Shown in pieces: positions 1 to 8,176 of a DNA stretch of 28,270 bases; within the stretch, counting starts at the first letter, position 1, and every line of letters starts with the position of its first letter. This stretch comes from JBNKFQ01 sp050289385. Lineage in GTDB: Bacteria > Pseudomonadota > Gammaproteobacteria > Pseudomonadales > Porticoccaceae. The DNA is taken from NCBI GenBank assembly GCA_050289385.1, contig JBNKFQ010000354.1:1-28270 (forward strand), in the 5' to 3' direction. The notes below the pieces were generated by a model. The model was given only the letters and a program-made list of their open reading frames with translations. It was not told the origin of the DNA and made no database searches. The position numbers were made by a program, and so were the translations under genes.

Positions 1-2
1 GT

Positions 3-815
3 TACTCGCTGCCTTCCGCAGTTGGTTTGGCGGCAATGGTAAATATCGGACCACAAAATTTCCGCGCCATGCTGTCGGGATTTCACGCCATGGACAGCCA
101 TTTTCGCAGTGCTCCGTTTGCGCGCAATTTGCCGGTGCTGATGGGTTTGCTTGCGCTCTGGTACAACAATTTTTTTGGTGCCCAGACCATCGCAGTATTG
201 CCATATGCGCACGGTTTGCGGTACTTGCCAACCTATTTGCAACAATTGTGGATGGAAAGTAACGGCAAAAGTGTCACGGTGAATGGTGAACCCGTCGACT
301 GTGATACGTCGCCGGTCTGTTGGGGGCAGCAGGGATCTGAAGGGCAGCACTCTTTTTACCAGCTTCTGCATCATGGCACGCGCCTGATACCCTGCGATTT
401 TATCGGTTTTTGCCGAACTCCCCGCGATAACGGCAACAGTGACAATTTACTGGTTGCAAACATTCTGGCGCAAACTGCGGTGCTGGCGTTTGGTGACGGC
501 GCATTGGGTGGTTCGCAGCAAGCGCGGCCACCACATCGACGGTTTGCCGGTAATCACCCCGGCAATATTTTACTCGCCGAGCAATTGACACCGGAAATAT
601 TTGGCGCGCTGATCGCGTTGTACGAGCACAGCGTTTTTACCCAGAGTGCTATCTGGAACATTAATGCCTTTGACCAATGGGGGGTAGAGTTGGGTAAGGT
701 TTTGGCGCAGCGTGTGATCACTGATCTGGAAAGTGACGAAAACGAGCTGGCCGAGTACGACAGTTCCACAGCGGCGTTGATTAACTATTATCGAGGTTTA
801 CCTGCAGACAGTTAA
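3..815 (+). CDS. pgi: Glucose-6-phosphate isomerase, C-terminal part (5' end outside window)
   Basis: Interconverts glucose-6-phosphate and fructose-6-phosphate in the cytoplasm. The reading frame is open from base 3 with no true start, so the N-terminal half lies upstream. Visible family marks are the YSLPSAVG segment, the signature LQQLWMESNGK, the GQHSFYQLLHHGT block and the C-terminal FDQWGVELGK with the conserved active-site lysine. The segment usually read WGEPGTNGQH in enterobacterial enzymes is WGQQGSEGQH here; other proteobacterial Pgi proteins also vary at this place, so I do not read it as loss of activity. By product, Pgi links the glycogen phosphorylase and glucokinase encoded further along to fructose-6-phosphate, a phosphoketolase and transaldolase substrate. 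It is on the strand opposite the glgP-xfp-tal-ackA operon. Family assignment is secure. Confidence 0.96.
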   Translation, partial: YSLPSAVGLAAMVNIGPQNFRAMLSGFHAMDSHFRSAPFARNLPVLMGLLALWYNNFFGAQTIAVLPYAHGLRYLPTYLQQLWMESNGKSVTVNGEPVDCDTSPVCWGQQGSEGQHSFYQLLHHGTRLIPCDFIGFCRTPRDNGNSDNLLVANILAQTAVLAFGDGALGGSQQARPPHRRFAGNHPGNILLAEQLTPEIFGALIALYEHSVFTQSAIWNINAFDQWGVELGKVLAQRVITDLESDENELAEYDSSTAALINYYRGLPADS

Positions 816-872
816 CCCTTCGGATTCAGGTCCTGCCGGAGAATTATTCATGAATTTTTTGTTGAGCAGTAA

Positions 873-1061
873 ATCCAGAAGGTGCTGACAATTTTCCCGT
901 CAATATTTATTTCCCTGATTTTTGTCACCGGTATTTATGGAATGAATTTTCAACACATGCCGGAGCTGAATTGGCGTTGTGCTTACCCGGTCTTGCGGTT
1001 TGCTGTCGTCGCAATCGTCAACGGAATGTTAGTCTGCTCTAAAAAGAAAAAGTGGTTGTAA
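873..1061 (+). pseudogene. Remnant of a CorA-type magnesium transporter (3' end only)
   Basis: An open frame of 62 codons with no ATG start encodes the C-terminal two membrane helices of CorA: KVLTIFPSIFISLIFVTGIY, then GMNFQHMPELNW, then a second hydrophobic stretch and a lysine-rich end KKKKWL. The GMN motif at the pore mouth and the MPEL loop after it are diagnostic of CorA. An in-frame TAA at 870-872 cuts the frame, and the roughly 250 residues of the cytoplasmic domain are absent because pgi ends at 815. It is therefore a deletion remnant, not a small gene, though GTG at 882 could in principle start a 59-residue peptide. It converges on the DUF6491 gene. Confidence 0.85.
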
Positions 1062-1067
1062 CCTGTC

Positions 1068-1475
1068 CTATTTTGTCTTTTCTGTTTTCAGTTTTCTTTC
1101 TAACTCTCCGATCTCCACATCCAGAATTGGCATGAATGTTCCTAATTCACAAGACGCCCCCGGTCTAAGTCCGCCGCCGAAGTCGTCCAGTACGGTGATC
1201 AAATCCAGGTCACAGAGCTCGTTGAGCGAGGTTCGGTACATAAACGTTTTGTTTTTGCGCAGTCCAATGCAAGGATAGGGCAGCACATTTACATAGTGCT
1301 TGTCTCCGCGCAGCTTAAACACAATGTGCTGCCTGTCGAGAATGGTTGTGCTTTTTATCTGGTTCAGGCGTATACATCTGATTGGTGAATCGTCCTGATC
1401 TTCAGCCAATAGCGGGAGCGGCCCACTTGTCAGCAGAATGATTGATGTTAAAACAAGCAGGTTGGTACGGCGCAC
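1068..1475 (-). CDS. Secreted DUF6491-like protein of unknown function
   Basis: 135 residues. The N-terminus (MRRTNLLVLTSIILLTSG then PLPLLAEDQDD) is a classic signal peptide with probable cleavage after ALA-like LLA near residue 24, so the mature protein is probably periplasmic. The mature part has four cysteines in RCIRLNQI, PYPCIGLR, ELCDLD and GASCELG, which could form two disulfides. The pattern of C-I-x-L-N, RTSLNxLCxLDxITVLD and GASCxLGxFxPI matches, from memory, the DUF6491 family. The tail is lysine-rich. A perfect FNR-type box lies about 108 bp upstream with a -10-like hexamer at the class II distance, so it is probably oxygen-regulated. No biochemical role is known to me. Confidence 0.75.
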   Translation of the reverse strand: MRRTNLLVLTSIILLTSGPLPLLAEDQDDSPIRCIRLNQIKSTTILDRQHIVFKLRGDKHYVNVLPYPCIGLRKNKTFMYRTSLNELCDLDLITVLDDFGGGLRPGASCELGTFMPILDVEIGELERKLKTEKTK

Positions 1476-1555
1476 AGGGGCTTTCTCCTGAAAAATTAAT
1501 TGGTCGGTTAATATATCCGTCAGTGAACACGGTTGTGTAACTCAATGGGTATCAT

Positions 1556-1596
1556 TATGTAAACCAGTTTGCCAGAATATTATTGATCGTCGTCAA
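1556..1596 (-). promoter_or_regulatory. FNR-type promoter for the DUF6491 gene
   Basis: TTGATCGTCGTCAA at 1583-1596 is a perfect match to TTGAY-N4-RTCAA. On the minus strand TACATA (1561-1556) has its centre 31 bp from the box centre, the spacing expected when FNR sits near -41.5. The box lies just beyond the ackA stop, so it reads away from ackA toward the secreted protein gene. Confidence 0.78.
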
Positions 1597-1600
1597 TCTT

Positions 1601-2779
1601 TCACTGCTCGGGGTGATCAATTTCCAGAGCGTTATTTACAAAGGCTGTATCAAACTTGCCATTTTTGTTTTCGTTTAACAAGTTGACGGCTTGGCGGGCG
1701 ATAATCTCCGCTTCGTTGACGGGTGTTACCGCCACTGTGACCTCGCTTTCGGGTTTGCTGATAATTGCCTCGCAACCGATACAAGCATTATTGGCAGAAG
1801 CGTTCAGATCAATGTTTTGCCATGCCATGTTGTCCAGCACTGCCGCACGCAGTTCAGGTATGGATTCGCCGACACCGCCACCGAACAATATGGCATCGGC
1901 GCCTTGCAGCACGGTCAGGTATGCGCCGATGTATTTGCGCAAACGGTAGCAATAACAGGACAGCGCCAGGCTTGCATCTGCATTTGAGGATGCAAGCAAT
2001 TCCCTGATGTCGCCACTTGTGCCGGACAAACCCAGCAAGCCGCTGCGGTTGTTGAGCAGGTCGCCGAGCTGTTCTGAGGACAGCATTTCTCGCCGTTCCA
2101 GATAAAGGATGACACCGGGATCAATATCGCCGCAGCGGGTAGCCATCACCAGGCCTTCGAGCGGTGAAAATCCCATGCTGGTGTCCACAGGTTGGCCATT
2201 GGCAATGGCGGCAATGGAACTGCCAGCGCCGAGTTGCAAGGTAATGATGCGGCCGCCTCTGTCCAGGTCGGGGCGCAACCGGCACCAGTTTTCCCACATC
2301 GCCTGATGTGCCAAACCGTGAAACCCAAAGCGCCGAATATGGTGTTTGTTACACAGAGTCCGGGGCAGAGCGTAGTGGGCGGCTACCGCGGGCAGATCGG
2401 CAAAAAAGGCAGTATCAAATACCGCCACCTGTGGTATCTGCTTGCCCAGTCGCCGGCGACAGGCGTGGATCATGGTGAGCGCAGCCGGGTTGTGCAACGG
2501 CGCCAACAGCGCCAGCCGGTCGATTTCGGATTCAACTCCGCTGTCAATCAGACAGGGGCGGGTGAGTTTGTTGCCACCGTGCACCACACGGTGCGCGACC
2601 GCGTTTGGCGGATTCGGACAATGCTGTTGCAAAAAGTCATCGAGGCAATCGGTCGCTTGCTGAATCGCAAGGTCGTAGCGCGTGCTGCGGATTGGGACAG
2701 GCGCAGTGCCATTTTCACTGCAATACAGTGCCAATCTTAGCGAGGAACTACCGATATTGACGATCAGCAGGTTCATCAT
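1601..2779 (-). CDS. ackA: Acetate kinase (acetate/propionate kinase family)
   Basis: 392 residues, normal length. Converts acetyl-phosphate and ADP to acetate and ATP, the energy-yielding last step after phosphoketolase. Family residues seen: N-terminal NIGSSSLRL, HRVVHGG (substrate arginine), LAPLHNPAA, VFDTAF (aspartate), RFGFHGLAH, DTSMGFSPLEGLVMATRCGDIDPG and the C-terminal PVNEAEIIARQ glutamate. The block usually reading CHLGNG-S is LQLGAGSS here, replacing the usual His and Asn; I believe this variant recurs in kinases linked to phosphoketolase, but that is from memory. There are two adjacent ATG codons (2779 and 2776); a GGAAAG ribosome site lies just upstream. It is the last gene of the glgP-xfp-tal-ackA operon, 12 bp after tal. 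Confidence 0.93.
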   Translation of the reverse strand: MMNLLIVNIGSSSLRLALYCSENGTAPVPIRSTRYDLAIQQATDCLDDFLQQHCPNPPNAVAHRVVHGGNKLTRPCLIDSGVESEIDRLALLAPLHNPAALTMIHACRRRLGKQIPQVAVFDTAFFADLPAVAAHYALPRTLCNKHHIRRFGFHGLAHQAMWENWCRLRPDLDRGGRIITLQLGAGSSIAAIANGQPVDTSMGFSPLEGLVMATRCGDIDPGVILYLERREMLSSEQLGDLLNNRSGLLGLSGTSGDIRELLASSNADASLALSCYCYRLRKYIGAYLTVLQGADAILFGGGVGESIPELRAAVLDNMAWQNIDLNASANNACIGCEAIISKPESEVTVAVTPVNEAEIIARQAVNLLNENKNGKFDTAFVNNALEIDHPEQ

Positions 2780-2791
2780 TCGTCTTTCCGG

Positions 2792-3895
2792 CTATCCTTC
2801 GCCAAGCACGTGGCGGCGTTTCTCTTCAATTCGCTTCATCAGTTTGTCGAACGGTTCGACAAACTTGCGAATACCCTCGAGTTCCAGTTGCCCGGCGACG
2901 ACCTCCAGATCGATACCCACAGTCTGCAAGATTTGCTGCATCTGTTCAGTTCCTGCGAGTGCGCTGGCAATACGGCGTTCGGGTTTGCCATGATCGCGGT
3001 AGGCGAGCAGGGTATTCATCGGCATGGTGCTGACGGTGTTGGCGGCGACCAGTTCCTCCACATATTTGATGTCACTGTAAGCCGGGTTTTTGGTGCCTGT
3101 GCTGGCCCACAGCAAACGTTGCGGTCGCGCGCCTGCTTGCGCCAGAGCAAACCAGCGTCTGCCCCTGTATAAATCAAGGTAATATTGGTATGCCAGAGCC
3201 GCCGCCGTAAGCGCGGCGCAGCCTCGGGCCGGTGAGTTGGTCGCACGCTGGTCGATGATCCTGTCCACAAACACATCAATGCGGCTCAGAAAGAAACTGG
3301 CGACCGAGACAATACCGCGCAGTGATTGTCCACCGTCAATTCGCTTTTCGAGGCCCTTCCAGTAAGCGTCTACAACGTTCCGGTAGCGTTCCGGGCTGAA
3401 CAACAGCGTGACGTTGACGTTTACTCCCTCCGCAATTAACGTTTCAATCGCCGGCAGGCCGGCCCCGGTGCCGGGCACCTTGATCATGACATTGGGCCGG
3501 TCGACCGCTGACCACAACTGCAGGGCTTCATGGATGGTAGCTTCGGTATCATTCGCCAGGTGAGGTGATACTTCCAGTGAAACATATCCGTCAGCCGTAT
3601 CGGTTTGGCGCCAGGTATGTCCCAATAAATCGGCGGCCCGTTGAATGTCAGCGATTACCAAACGCTGGTAAATGGTTGCCGCATCATCTCCGTTTCGAGC
3701 ACAGGATTTAATCGCTTCGTCATAATAGCCACCTTCGTTGATGGCCCGTTCAAAAATTGCCGGATTGGAGGTAATGCCACTGAGGCCGTCTTCGCGAATC
3801 AGCCTGGCCAGGGTGCCGTCGTCAAGGTACTGGCGCCGCAAATCATCGAGCCACACACTCTGGCCCAATGCCTGCAGCTGGCGCAGCGGATTCAT
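2792..3895 (-). CDS. tal: Transaldolase
   Basis: 367 residues from the chosen ATG. Transfers a dihydroxyacetone unit between fructose-6-phosphate/erythrose-4-phosphate and sedoheptulose-7-phosphate/glyceraldehyde-3-phosphate. Family marks are GLSGITSNPAIFERAI, the Schiff-base lysine in NVMIKVPGTGAGLPAIE, and RLLWASTGTKNPAYSDIKY with VSTMPMNTLLAY. The length and the TSNPAIF form fit the longer bacterial transaldolases rather than the E. coli TalB type. The start at 3895 is preferred over the upstream possibility at 3931 because AAGGAG precedes it at good spacing, and its ATGA overlaps the xfp stop, implying translational coupling. It recycles the erythrose-4-phosphate made when phosphoketolase cleaves fructose-6-phosphate, which is what makes the operon a complete bifid-type shunt when transketolase is supplied from elsewhere. 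Confidence 0.94.
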   Translation of the reverse strand: MNPLRQLQALGQSVWLDDLRRQYLDDGTLARLIREDGLSGITSNPAIFERAINEGGYYDEAIKSCARNGDDAATIYQRLVIADIQRAADLLGHTWRQTDTADGYVSLEVSPHLANDTEATIHEALQLWSAVDRPNVMIKVPGTGAGLPAIETLIAEGVNVNVTLLFSPERYRNVVDAYWKGLEKRIDGGQSLRGIVSVASFFLSRIDVFVDRIIDQRATNSPARGCAALTAAALAYQYYLDLYRGRRWFALAQAGARPQRLLWASTGTKNPAYSDIKYVEELVAANTVSTMPMNTLLAYRDHGKPERRIASALAGTEQMQQILQTVGIDLEVVAGQLELEGIRKFVEPFDKLMKRIEEKRRHVLGEG

Positions 3896-6309
3896 ACCGG
3901 TGGCTCCTTGATGGTTGCGGGGGAGGGCCATTGCCAGTCGCGGATCTCCGGTGGATCTTCACCGTATTGTTCAATGTATTCCCGGTGGTCAATTAATTTG
4001 TCCCGCAGCACCTGTTTGACATAAGCCGCCGACTTGCCGAGCGTCGGCACCCGGTCAATAACATCGCCGACCAGGTGATAGCGGTCGATATCGTTACGCA
4101 CCGCCATATCAAAGGGTGTGGTTGTGGTGCCTTCCTCTTTGTAGCCGCGCACGTGCAGGTTTTTGTGATTGTTGCGGCGGTAGGTCAGGCGGTGGATTAG
4201 CCATGGATAGCCGTGATAAGCAAAGATAACGGGTTTGTCGACGGTAAACAGACTGTCAAAAAAAGCGTCCGACAAACCGTCCGGGTGCTCTTCGTCGGGC
4301 TGTAAAGTCATCAAATCGACGACATTGACGACACGCACTCTGAGCTGAGGTAGCTGTTCGCGCAGCAGCGCCACGGCGGCAAGGGTTTCCAGGGTCGGCA
4401 CATCGCCGGCGCAGGCCATCACCACATCGGGTTCGGTGTTTTGATCGTTGCTGGCCCATGGCCAAATGCCAATACCGGTGCTGCAATGTTTGATCGCCGC
4501 GTCCATATCGAGCCACTGCGCCTGCAACTGCTTGCCGGCAACAATAACGTTGATTTTGTCGCGGGACCGCAAACAGCGGTCGGCCACGCACAGCAGCGTA
4601 TTGGCATCGGGCGGTAAATAAACGCGAATAATATCGGCCTTTTTATTGACAACGTGATCAATAAAACCGGGATCCTGATGGGAAAAACCGTTGTGATCCT
4701 GACGCCACACGTGCGAGGTCAGCAGATAATTCAACGAAGCGATGGATCGGCGCCAGGGAATTTCGTGGCGGCACACTTTCAGCCACTTGGCGTGCTGGTT
4801 GAACATCGAATCGACAATGTGAATAAAGGCTTCGTAACACGAAAAAAATCCGTGTCGCCCGGTTAACAAATAACCTTCCAGCCAACCCTGGCAGGTGTGT
4901 TCACTGAGAATTTCCATTACTCGGCCGTCGGCGGCGAGGTGGTCGTCAGTCGCGGTGTGCTCGGCCATCCAGGTGCGATCGGTGACATCAAACAGAGCGC
5001 TCAAGCGATTGGAGGCGGTTTCGTCAGGGCCAAAAACGCGGAAATTTCTGGCGCTGGCGTTGCGCTGCATAATGTCGCGCAGAAATTGCCCCAACACACG
5101 GGTGGCTTCTGCCTGCACGGTGCCGGGAACAGCGACAGCGACGGCGTATTTTTCGTAGTCGGGCAGGCGCAGATTACGCAGCAGCAAGCCGCCGTTGGCA
5201 TGTGGGTTGGCGCCCATGCGACGGTCTCCCGTTGGCGCAAGTGACTTAATTGGCTTGACCGGGGACCCTGCCTCGTCAAACAATTTTTCCGGTTTATAAC
5301 TTTTTAACCACTGCTCCAGACAGGCGATGTGCTGTGGGTTGTCGGCAAAATCTTTTAGCGGCACTTGATGCGACCGCCAACTGCCCTCGGTTAATTTGCC
5401 GTCTACGGTGTGAGGGCCCGTCCAACCCTTGGGACTGACCAAAACGATCATTGGCCATTGTGGGCGCAGCACCGGATTTTTTCCCGGATTGTTGCGTGCG
5501 GTATTTTGAATGTCGTGAATTTCGTCAATCGCGTGGTCAAGCGTACTGGCCATGAGTTGGTGCATGGCAGTGGGGTCATTGCCTTCAACAAAAAAGGGGC
5601 GATAGCCGTAGCCACTTAACAGGCTTTGCAATTCCTTGCGACCGATGCGAGCCAGTACCGTGGGGTTGGCAATTTTGTAACCGTTTAAATGCAGGACGGG
5701 AAGCACAGCGCCGTCGCCCACAGGATTTAAAAACTTGTTGGAATGCCAGGCGGTGGCCAGAGGTCCCGTTTCTGCTTCGCCGTCTCCGATCACGCAAATG
5801 GCCAGCAGATCGGGGTTGTCGAACACGGCGCCGAAAGCATGGGCCAGAGAGTAGCCAAGCTCACCGCCTTCGTGAATCGAACCGGGTGTTTGCGGAGCGA
5901 CATGGCTGGGCACACCACCGGGAAAGGAAAACTGTTTAAATAATCGTTGCAGTCCTTCGCTGTCTTGCGACACCTCTGGATATACTTCGCTGTAACTGCC
6001 TTCCAGCCAGGCGTTGGCCAACACGGCGGGCCCGCCGTGGCCAGGGCCGGCGACAAAAATTGCATTGAGATCGTGTTTGTTGATAGCGCGGTTCAGGTGC
6101 GTGTAGATAAAATTCAGGCCCGGGGTGGTGCCCCAATGTCCCAACAAGCGAGGTTTAATATGTTCGAGTTTGAGTGGTTCTTTCAGCAAGGGGTTGGCGA
6201 GTAAATAAATCTGCCCGACCGATAAATAATTGGCCGCGCGCCAATAAGCGTTGAGTTGTGCCAGTTCATCATCCGTTATGGCGATATCGGTATTTGTTTT
6301 TTCCTCCAT
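3892..6309 (-). CDS. xfp: Xylulose-5-phosphate/fructose-6-phosphate phosphoketolase
   Basis: 805 residues from the chosen start, usual for the family. A thiamine-diphosphate enzyme that splits xylulose-5-phosphate or fructose-6-phosphate with phosphate, giving acetyl-phosphate plus glyceraldehyde-3-phosphate or erythrose-4-phosphate. Visible marks: LLGHWGTTPGLNFIYTHLNR, VAGPGHGGPA, SFPGGVPSHVAPQTPGSIHE and GGELGYSLAHAFGA, the cofactor motif GDGEAETGPLATAWHSNKFL, HQDPGFIDHV and the C-terminal RGYKEEGTTTTPFDM. ATG at 6309 is preferred to the upstream ATG at 6348 because GGTGA lies close before it and the extra 13 residues look non-conserved. It is second in the operon, 79 bp after glgP, and overlaps tal by ATGA. 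Dual F6P activity is inferred from context, not readable from sequence. Confidence 0.97.
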   Translation of the reverse strand: MEEKTNTDIAITDDELAQLNAYWRAANYLSVGQIYLLANPLLKEPLKLEHIKPRLLGHWGTTPGLNFIYTHLNRAINKHDLNAIFVAGPGHGGPAVLANAWLEGSYSEVYPEVSQDSEGLQRLFKQFSFPGGVPSHVAPQTPGSIHEGGELGYSLAHAFGAVFDNPDLLAICVIGDGEAETGPLATAWHSNKFLNPVGDGAVLPVLHLNGYKIANPTVLARIGRKELQSLLSGYGYRPFFVEGNDPTAMHQLMASTLDHAIDEIHDIQNTARNNPGKNPVLRPQWPMIVLVSPKGWTGPHTVDGKLTEGSWRSHQVPLKDFADNPQHIACLEQWLKSYKPEKLFDEAGSPVKPIKSLAPTGDRRMGANPHANGGLLLRNLRLPDYEKYAVAVAVPGTVQAEATRVLGQFLRDIMQRNASARNFRVFGPDETASNRLSALFDVTDRTWMAEHTATDDHLAADGRVMEILSEHTCQGWLEGYLLTGRHGFFSCYEAFIHIVDSMFNQHAKWLKVCRHEIPWRRSIASLNYLLTSHVWRQDHNGFSHQDPGFIDHVVNKKADIIRVYLPPDANTLLCVADRCLRSRDKINVIVAGKQLQAQWLDMDAAIKHCSTGIGIWPWASNDQNTEPDVVMACAGDVPTLETLAAVALLREQLPQLRVRVVNVVDLMTLQPDEEHPDGLSDAFFDSLFTVDKPVIFAYHGYPWLIHRLTYRRNNHKNLHVRGYKEEGTTTTPFDMAVRNDIDRYHLVGDVIDRVPTLGKSAAYVKQVLRDKLIDHREYIEQYGEDPPEIRDWQWPSPATIKEPPV

Positions 6310-6388
6310 AACATCACCCGCGATAACGAAATTGAACTCGACAGACATCGCACTGGTCGTCGCGGCACTGCGGTTTTAGCGTCGCCAT

Positions 6389-8083
6389 TTAATAATACGC
6401 CTTTGCGACATACTGATTGAGCATCCGCTCGGTGTTGAAAAACGAACCATTGAGAGCGATGGTGTGGCGCATCACATTAATGAAGCCTTCCTGATCCCGG
6501 TAATAGAGCGGCAAAATCACATGCTCCAGCTTGTCGTAGAGCGAGTGCGAATCGTAGATTCGCTGTGCCTGTTCATCACGCTTGCCATTGCCGTCGCCTA
6601 TCGCCCAGCCGGTGAGTCCCTCGATGCAGCCTTCCAGCCACCACCCGTCCAGCGTGCTCAGCGAGGGCACACCGTTGAGTGCCGCCTTCATGCCGCTGGT
6701 GCCGGAAGCTTCCAGCGGCGGTAGCGGCGTATTCAGCCAGATATCACAGCCGGCAGTCATCAACTTGCCGAGGCGAATATCGTAATCGGGCAAATAAACC
6801 AGTTTAATATGCTCGCCCAATTGCCCGGCGATATGGTAAATGCGTTCGATCAGCGCCTTGCCCTGGTTATCTCGCGGGTGCGCCTTGCCAGCATAAATAA
6901 TTTGCAGATTGATAAATTGCGCGGCGATGGTATTCAAGCGTTCGATATCGGTCAGCAACAGATCCGGGCGTTTGTACGCCGTTGCCCGGCGCGCGAAGCC
7001 GATGGTGAAGACATCGTTGTCCATGCCGGCATGGGTAACTTCGTTGACGTGCTTCAGCAATTCGAGTTTCGCCGCCTGGTGAGCATGCCAGATCAGTGTT
7101 TTGGAAATATTGAGCGCGTAGCGCAGGCTGGCGCTGTCGGAGTGCCAGCCGGGAATGTGTTCATCGAACAAGGCCTGCAGGTGGGGACAGATCCAGGTTT
7201 TGGCGTGCACACCATTGGTGATGGAGTCAATCGGGTAACCGGCAAACATTTGACGGGCAATCTGGCTGTGTTTTTTTGCCACGCCATTAATGTAATGGCA
7301 GTTGGCCAGAGCGAGGTAGGTCATGTTCAGTTTGCTATCAAAACAGAAGTGCTCCTCACAGCCAATTAATGGATTTGGTGAACCCAGCACGCGGTAAACC
7401 AGCTCGAGTGGAAACTGGTCGTGGCCAGCGGCGACCGGGGTATGGGTGGTAAACACACAGAGTTTGCGCACGGCATCGGTATCTTCCTTGTTGACTTCAG
7501 AGCGATGGTTCTGTTGCAGGCGCTCATTCAGCAGTTCCAGAATCAACAAGCTCGCGTGCCCTTCGTTGAGGTGATAGCGCTGCAATGCGTCGTACCCGAG
7601 CGCGCGCAACATGCGCACCCCACCAACTCCCAGTACCAGTTCCTGGCACAAGCGGTAGTAGCTGTCTCCACCGTATAAATAGTGAGTGATAGTACGATCG
7701 AATTTACTGTTTTGCTCCAGATCGGTGTCGAGAAAATAGACGGGTATCGAACCGTTTCCGGCACCGGCCAACATATATTCCCAGGCGCGTATCACAACCG
7801 AACGACCCTCGATTTCCACTATTACGGTCTGTGGCAGTTCGCGCAGGTAATCATTAACTGCCCAGTTCACAGGATCTTCAATTTGACGTCCGTTTTCATC
7901 AAACGACTGGTGCAAATATCCCCATCGTGGCAACAGCGTCATGGCAATCATCGGCAAATTCATGTCAGCCGCCGAGCGCAAGGTATCACCGGCCAGTACT
8001 CCAAGGCCGCCTGCATAGGTGGGCATTACCTCATCCACGGCGATTTCCATAGAGAAGTAAGCGATGCGGGCTTGTTGCTTCAT
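6389..8083 (-). CDS. glgP: Alpha-glucan (glycogen) phosphorylase, short GT35 type
   Basis: 564 residues, much shorter than the roughly 800-residue E. coli/muscle type and like the short alpha-glucan phosphorylases of the family. Releases glucose-1-phosphate from glycogen or maltodextrin. Marks: IAYFSMEIAVDE at the N-terminus, PTYAGGLGVLAGD, LLPRWGYLHQSFDENG, YHLNEGHASLL, FTTHTPVAAGHDQF, NGVHAKTWICPHL, GFARRATAYKRPDLL and the pyridoxal-phosphate lysine region PLEASGTSGMKAALNGVPSL. ATG at 8083 is chosen; a TTG three codons upstream is possible. First gene of the glgP-xfp-tal-ackA operon, preceded by a perfect FNR box. It feeds the pathway with hexose phosphate without spending ATP, which suits fermentation of stored glycogen. 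The symbol follows function, not orthology with E. coli glgP. Confidence 0.93.
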   Translation of the reverse strand: MKQQARIAYFSMEIAVDEVMPTYAGGLGVLAGDTLRSAADMNLPMIAMTLLPRWGYLHQSFDENGRQIEDPVNWAVNDYLRELPQTVIVEIEGRSVVIRAWEYMLAGAGNGSIPVYFLDTDLEQNSKFDRTITHYLYGGDSYYRLCQELVLGVGGVRMLRALGYDALQRYHLNEGHASLLILELLNERLQQNHRSEVNKEDTDAVRKLCVFTTHTPVAAGHDQFPLELVYRVLGSPNPLIGCEEHFCFDSKLNMTYLALANCHYINGVAKKHSQIARQMFAGYPIDSITNGVHAKTWICPHLQALFDEHIPGWHSDSASLRYALNISKTLIWHAHQAAKLELLKHVNEVTHAGMDNDVFTIGFARRATAYKRPDLLLTDIERLNTIAAQFINLQIIYAGKAHPRDNQGKALIERIYHIAGQLGEHIKLVYLPDYDIRLGKLMTAGCDIWLNTPLPPLEASGTSGMKAALNGVPSLSTLDGWWLEGCIEGLTGWAIGDGNGKRDEQAQRIYDSHSLYDKLEHVILPLYYRDQEGFINVMRHTIALNGSFFNTERMLNQYVAKAYY

Positions 8084-8115
8084 GGTTTGCAATCAGTGGC
8101 TTCGATGTTCGGCAC

Positions 8116-8157
8116 ACTTTACGCAAGCGCGACATGGCGTATCTTGATAAACGTCAA
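8116..8157 (-). promoter_or_regulatory. FNR-type class II promoter of glgP-xfp-tal-ackA
   Basis: TTGATAAACGTCAA at 8144-8157 is a perfect TTGAY-N4-RTCAA palindrome. The -10-like TAAAGT (8121-8116, minus strand) has its centre exactly 32 bp away, the class II FNR spacing. It is the only recognisable regulatory signal in the 93 bp between the glgP start and the end of the previous operon. Confidence 0.82.
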
Positions 8158-8176
8158 TACAGGAGTCAGTGCCGGC

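Noticed and set aside
3..815. Loss of catalytic function in Pgi because WGEPG reads WGQQG
   Set aside because: This segment varies in other proteobacterial Pgi proteins and the remaining signature residues are intact.
4641..4668. TTGAC...ATCAA pair inside xfp
   Set aside because: The half sites are separated by six bases, not four, and lie in coding sequence.
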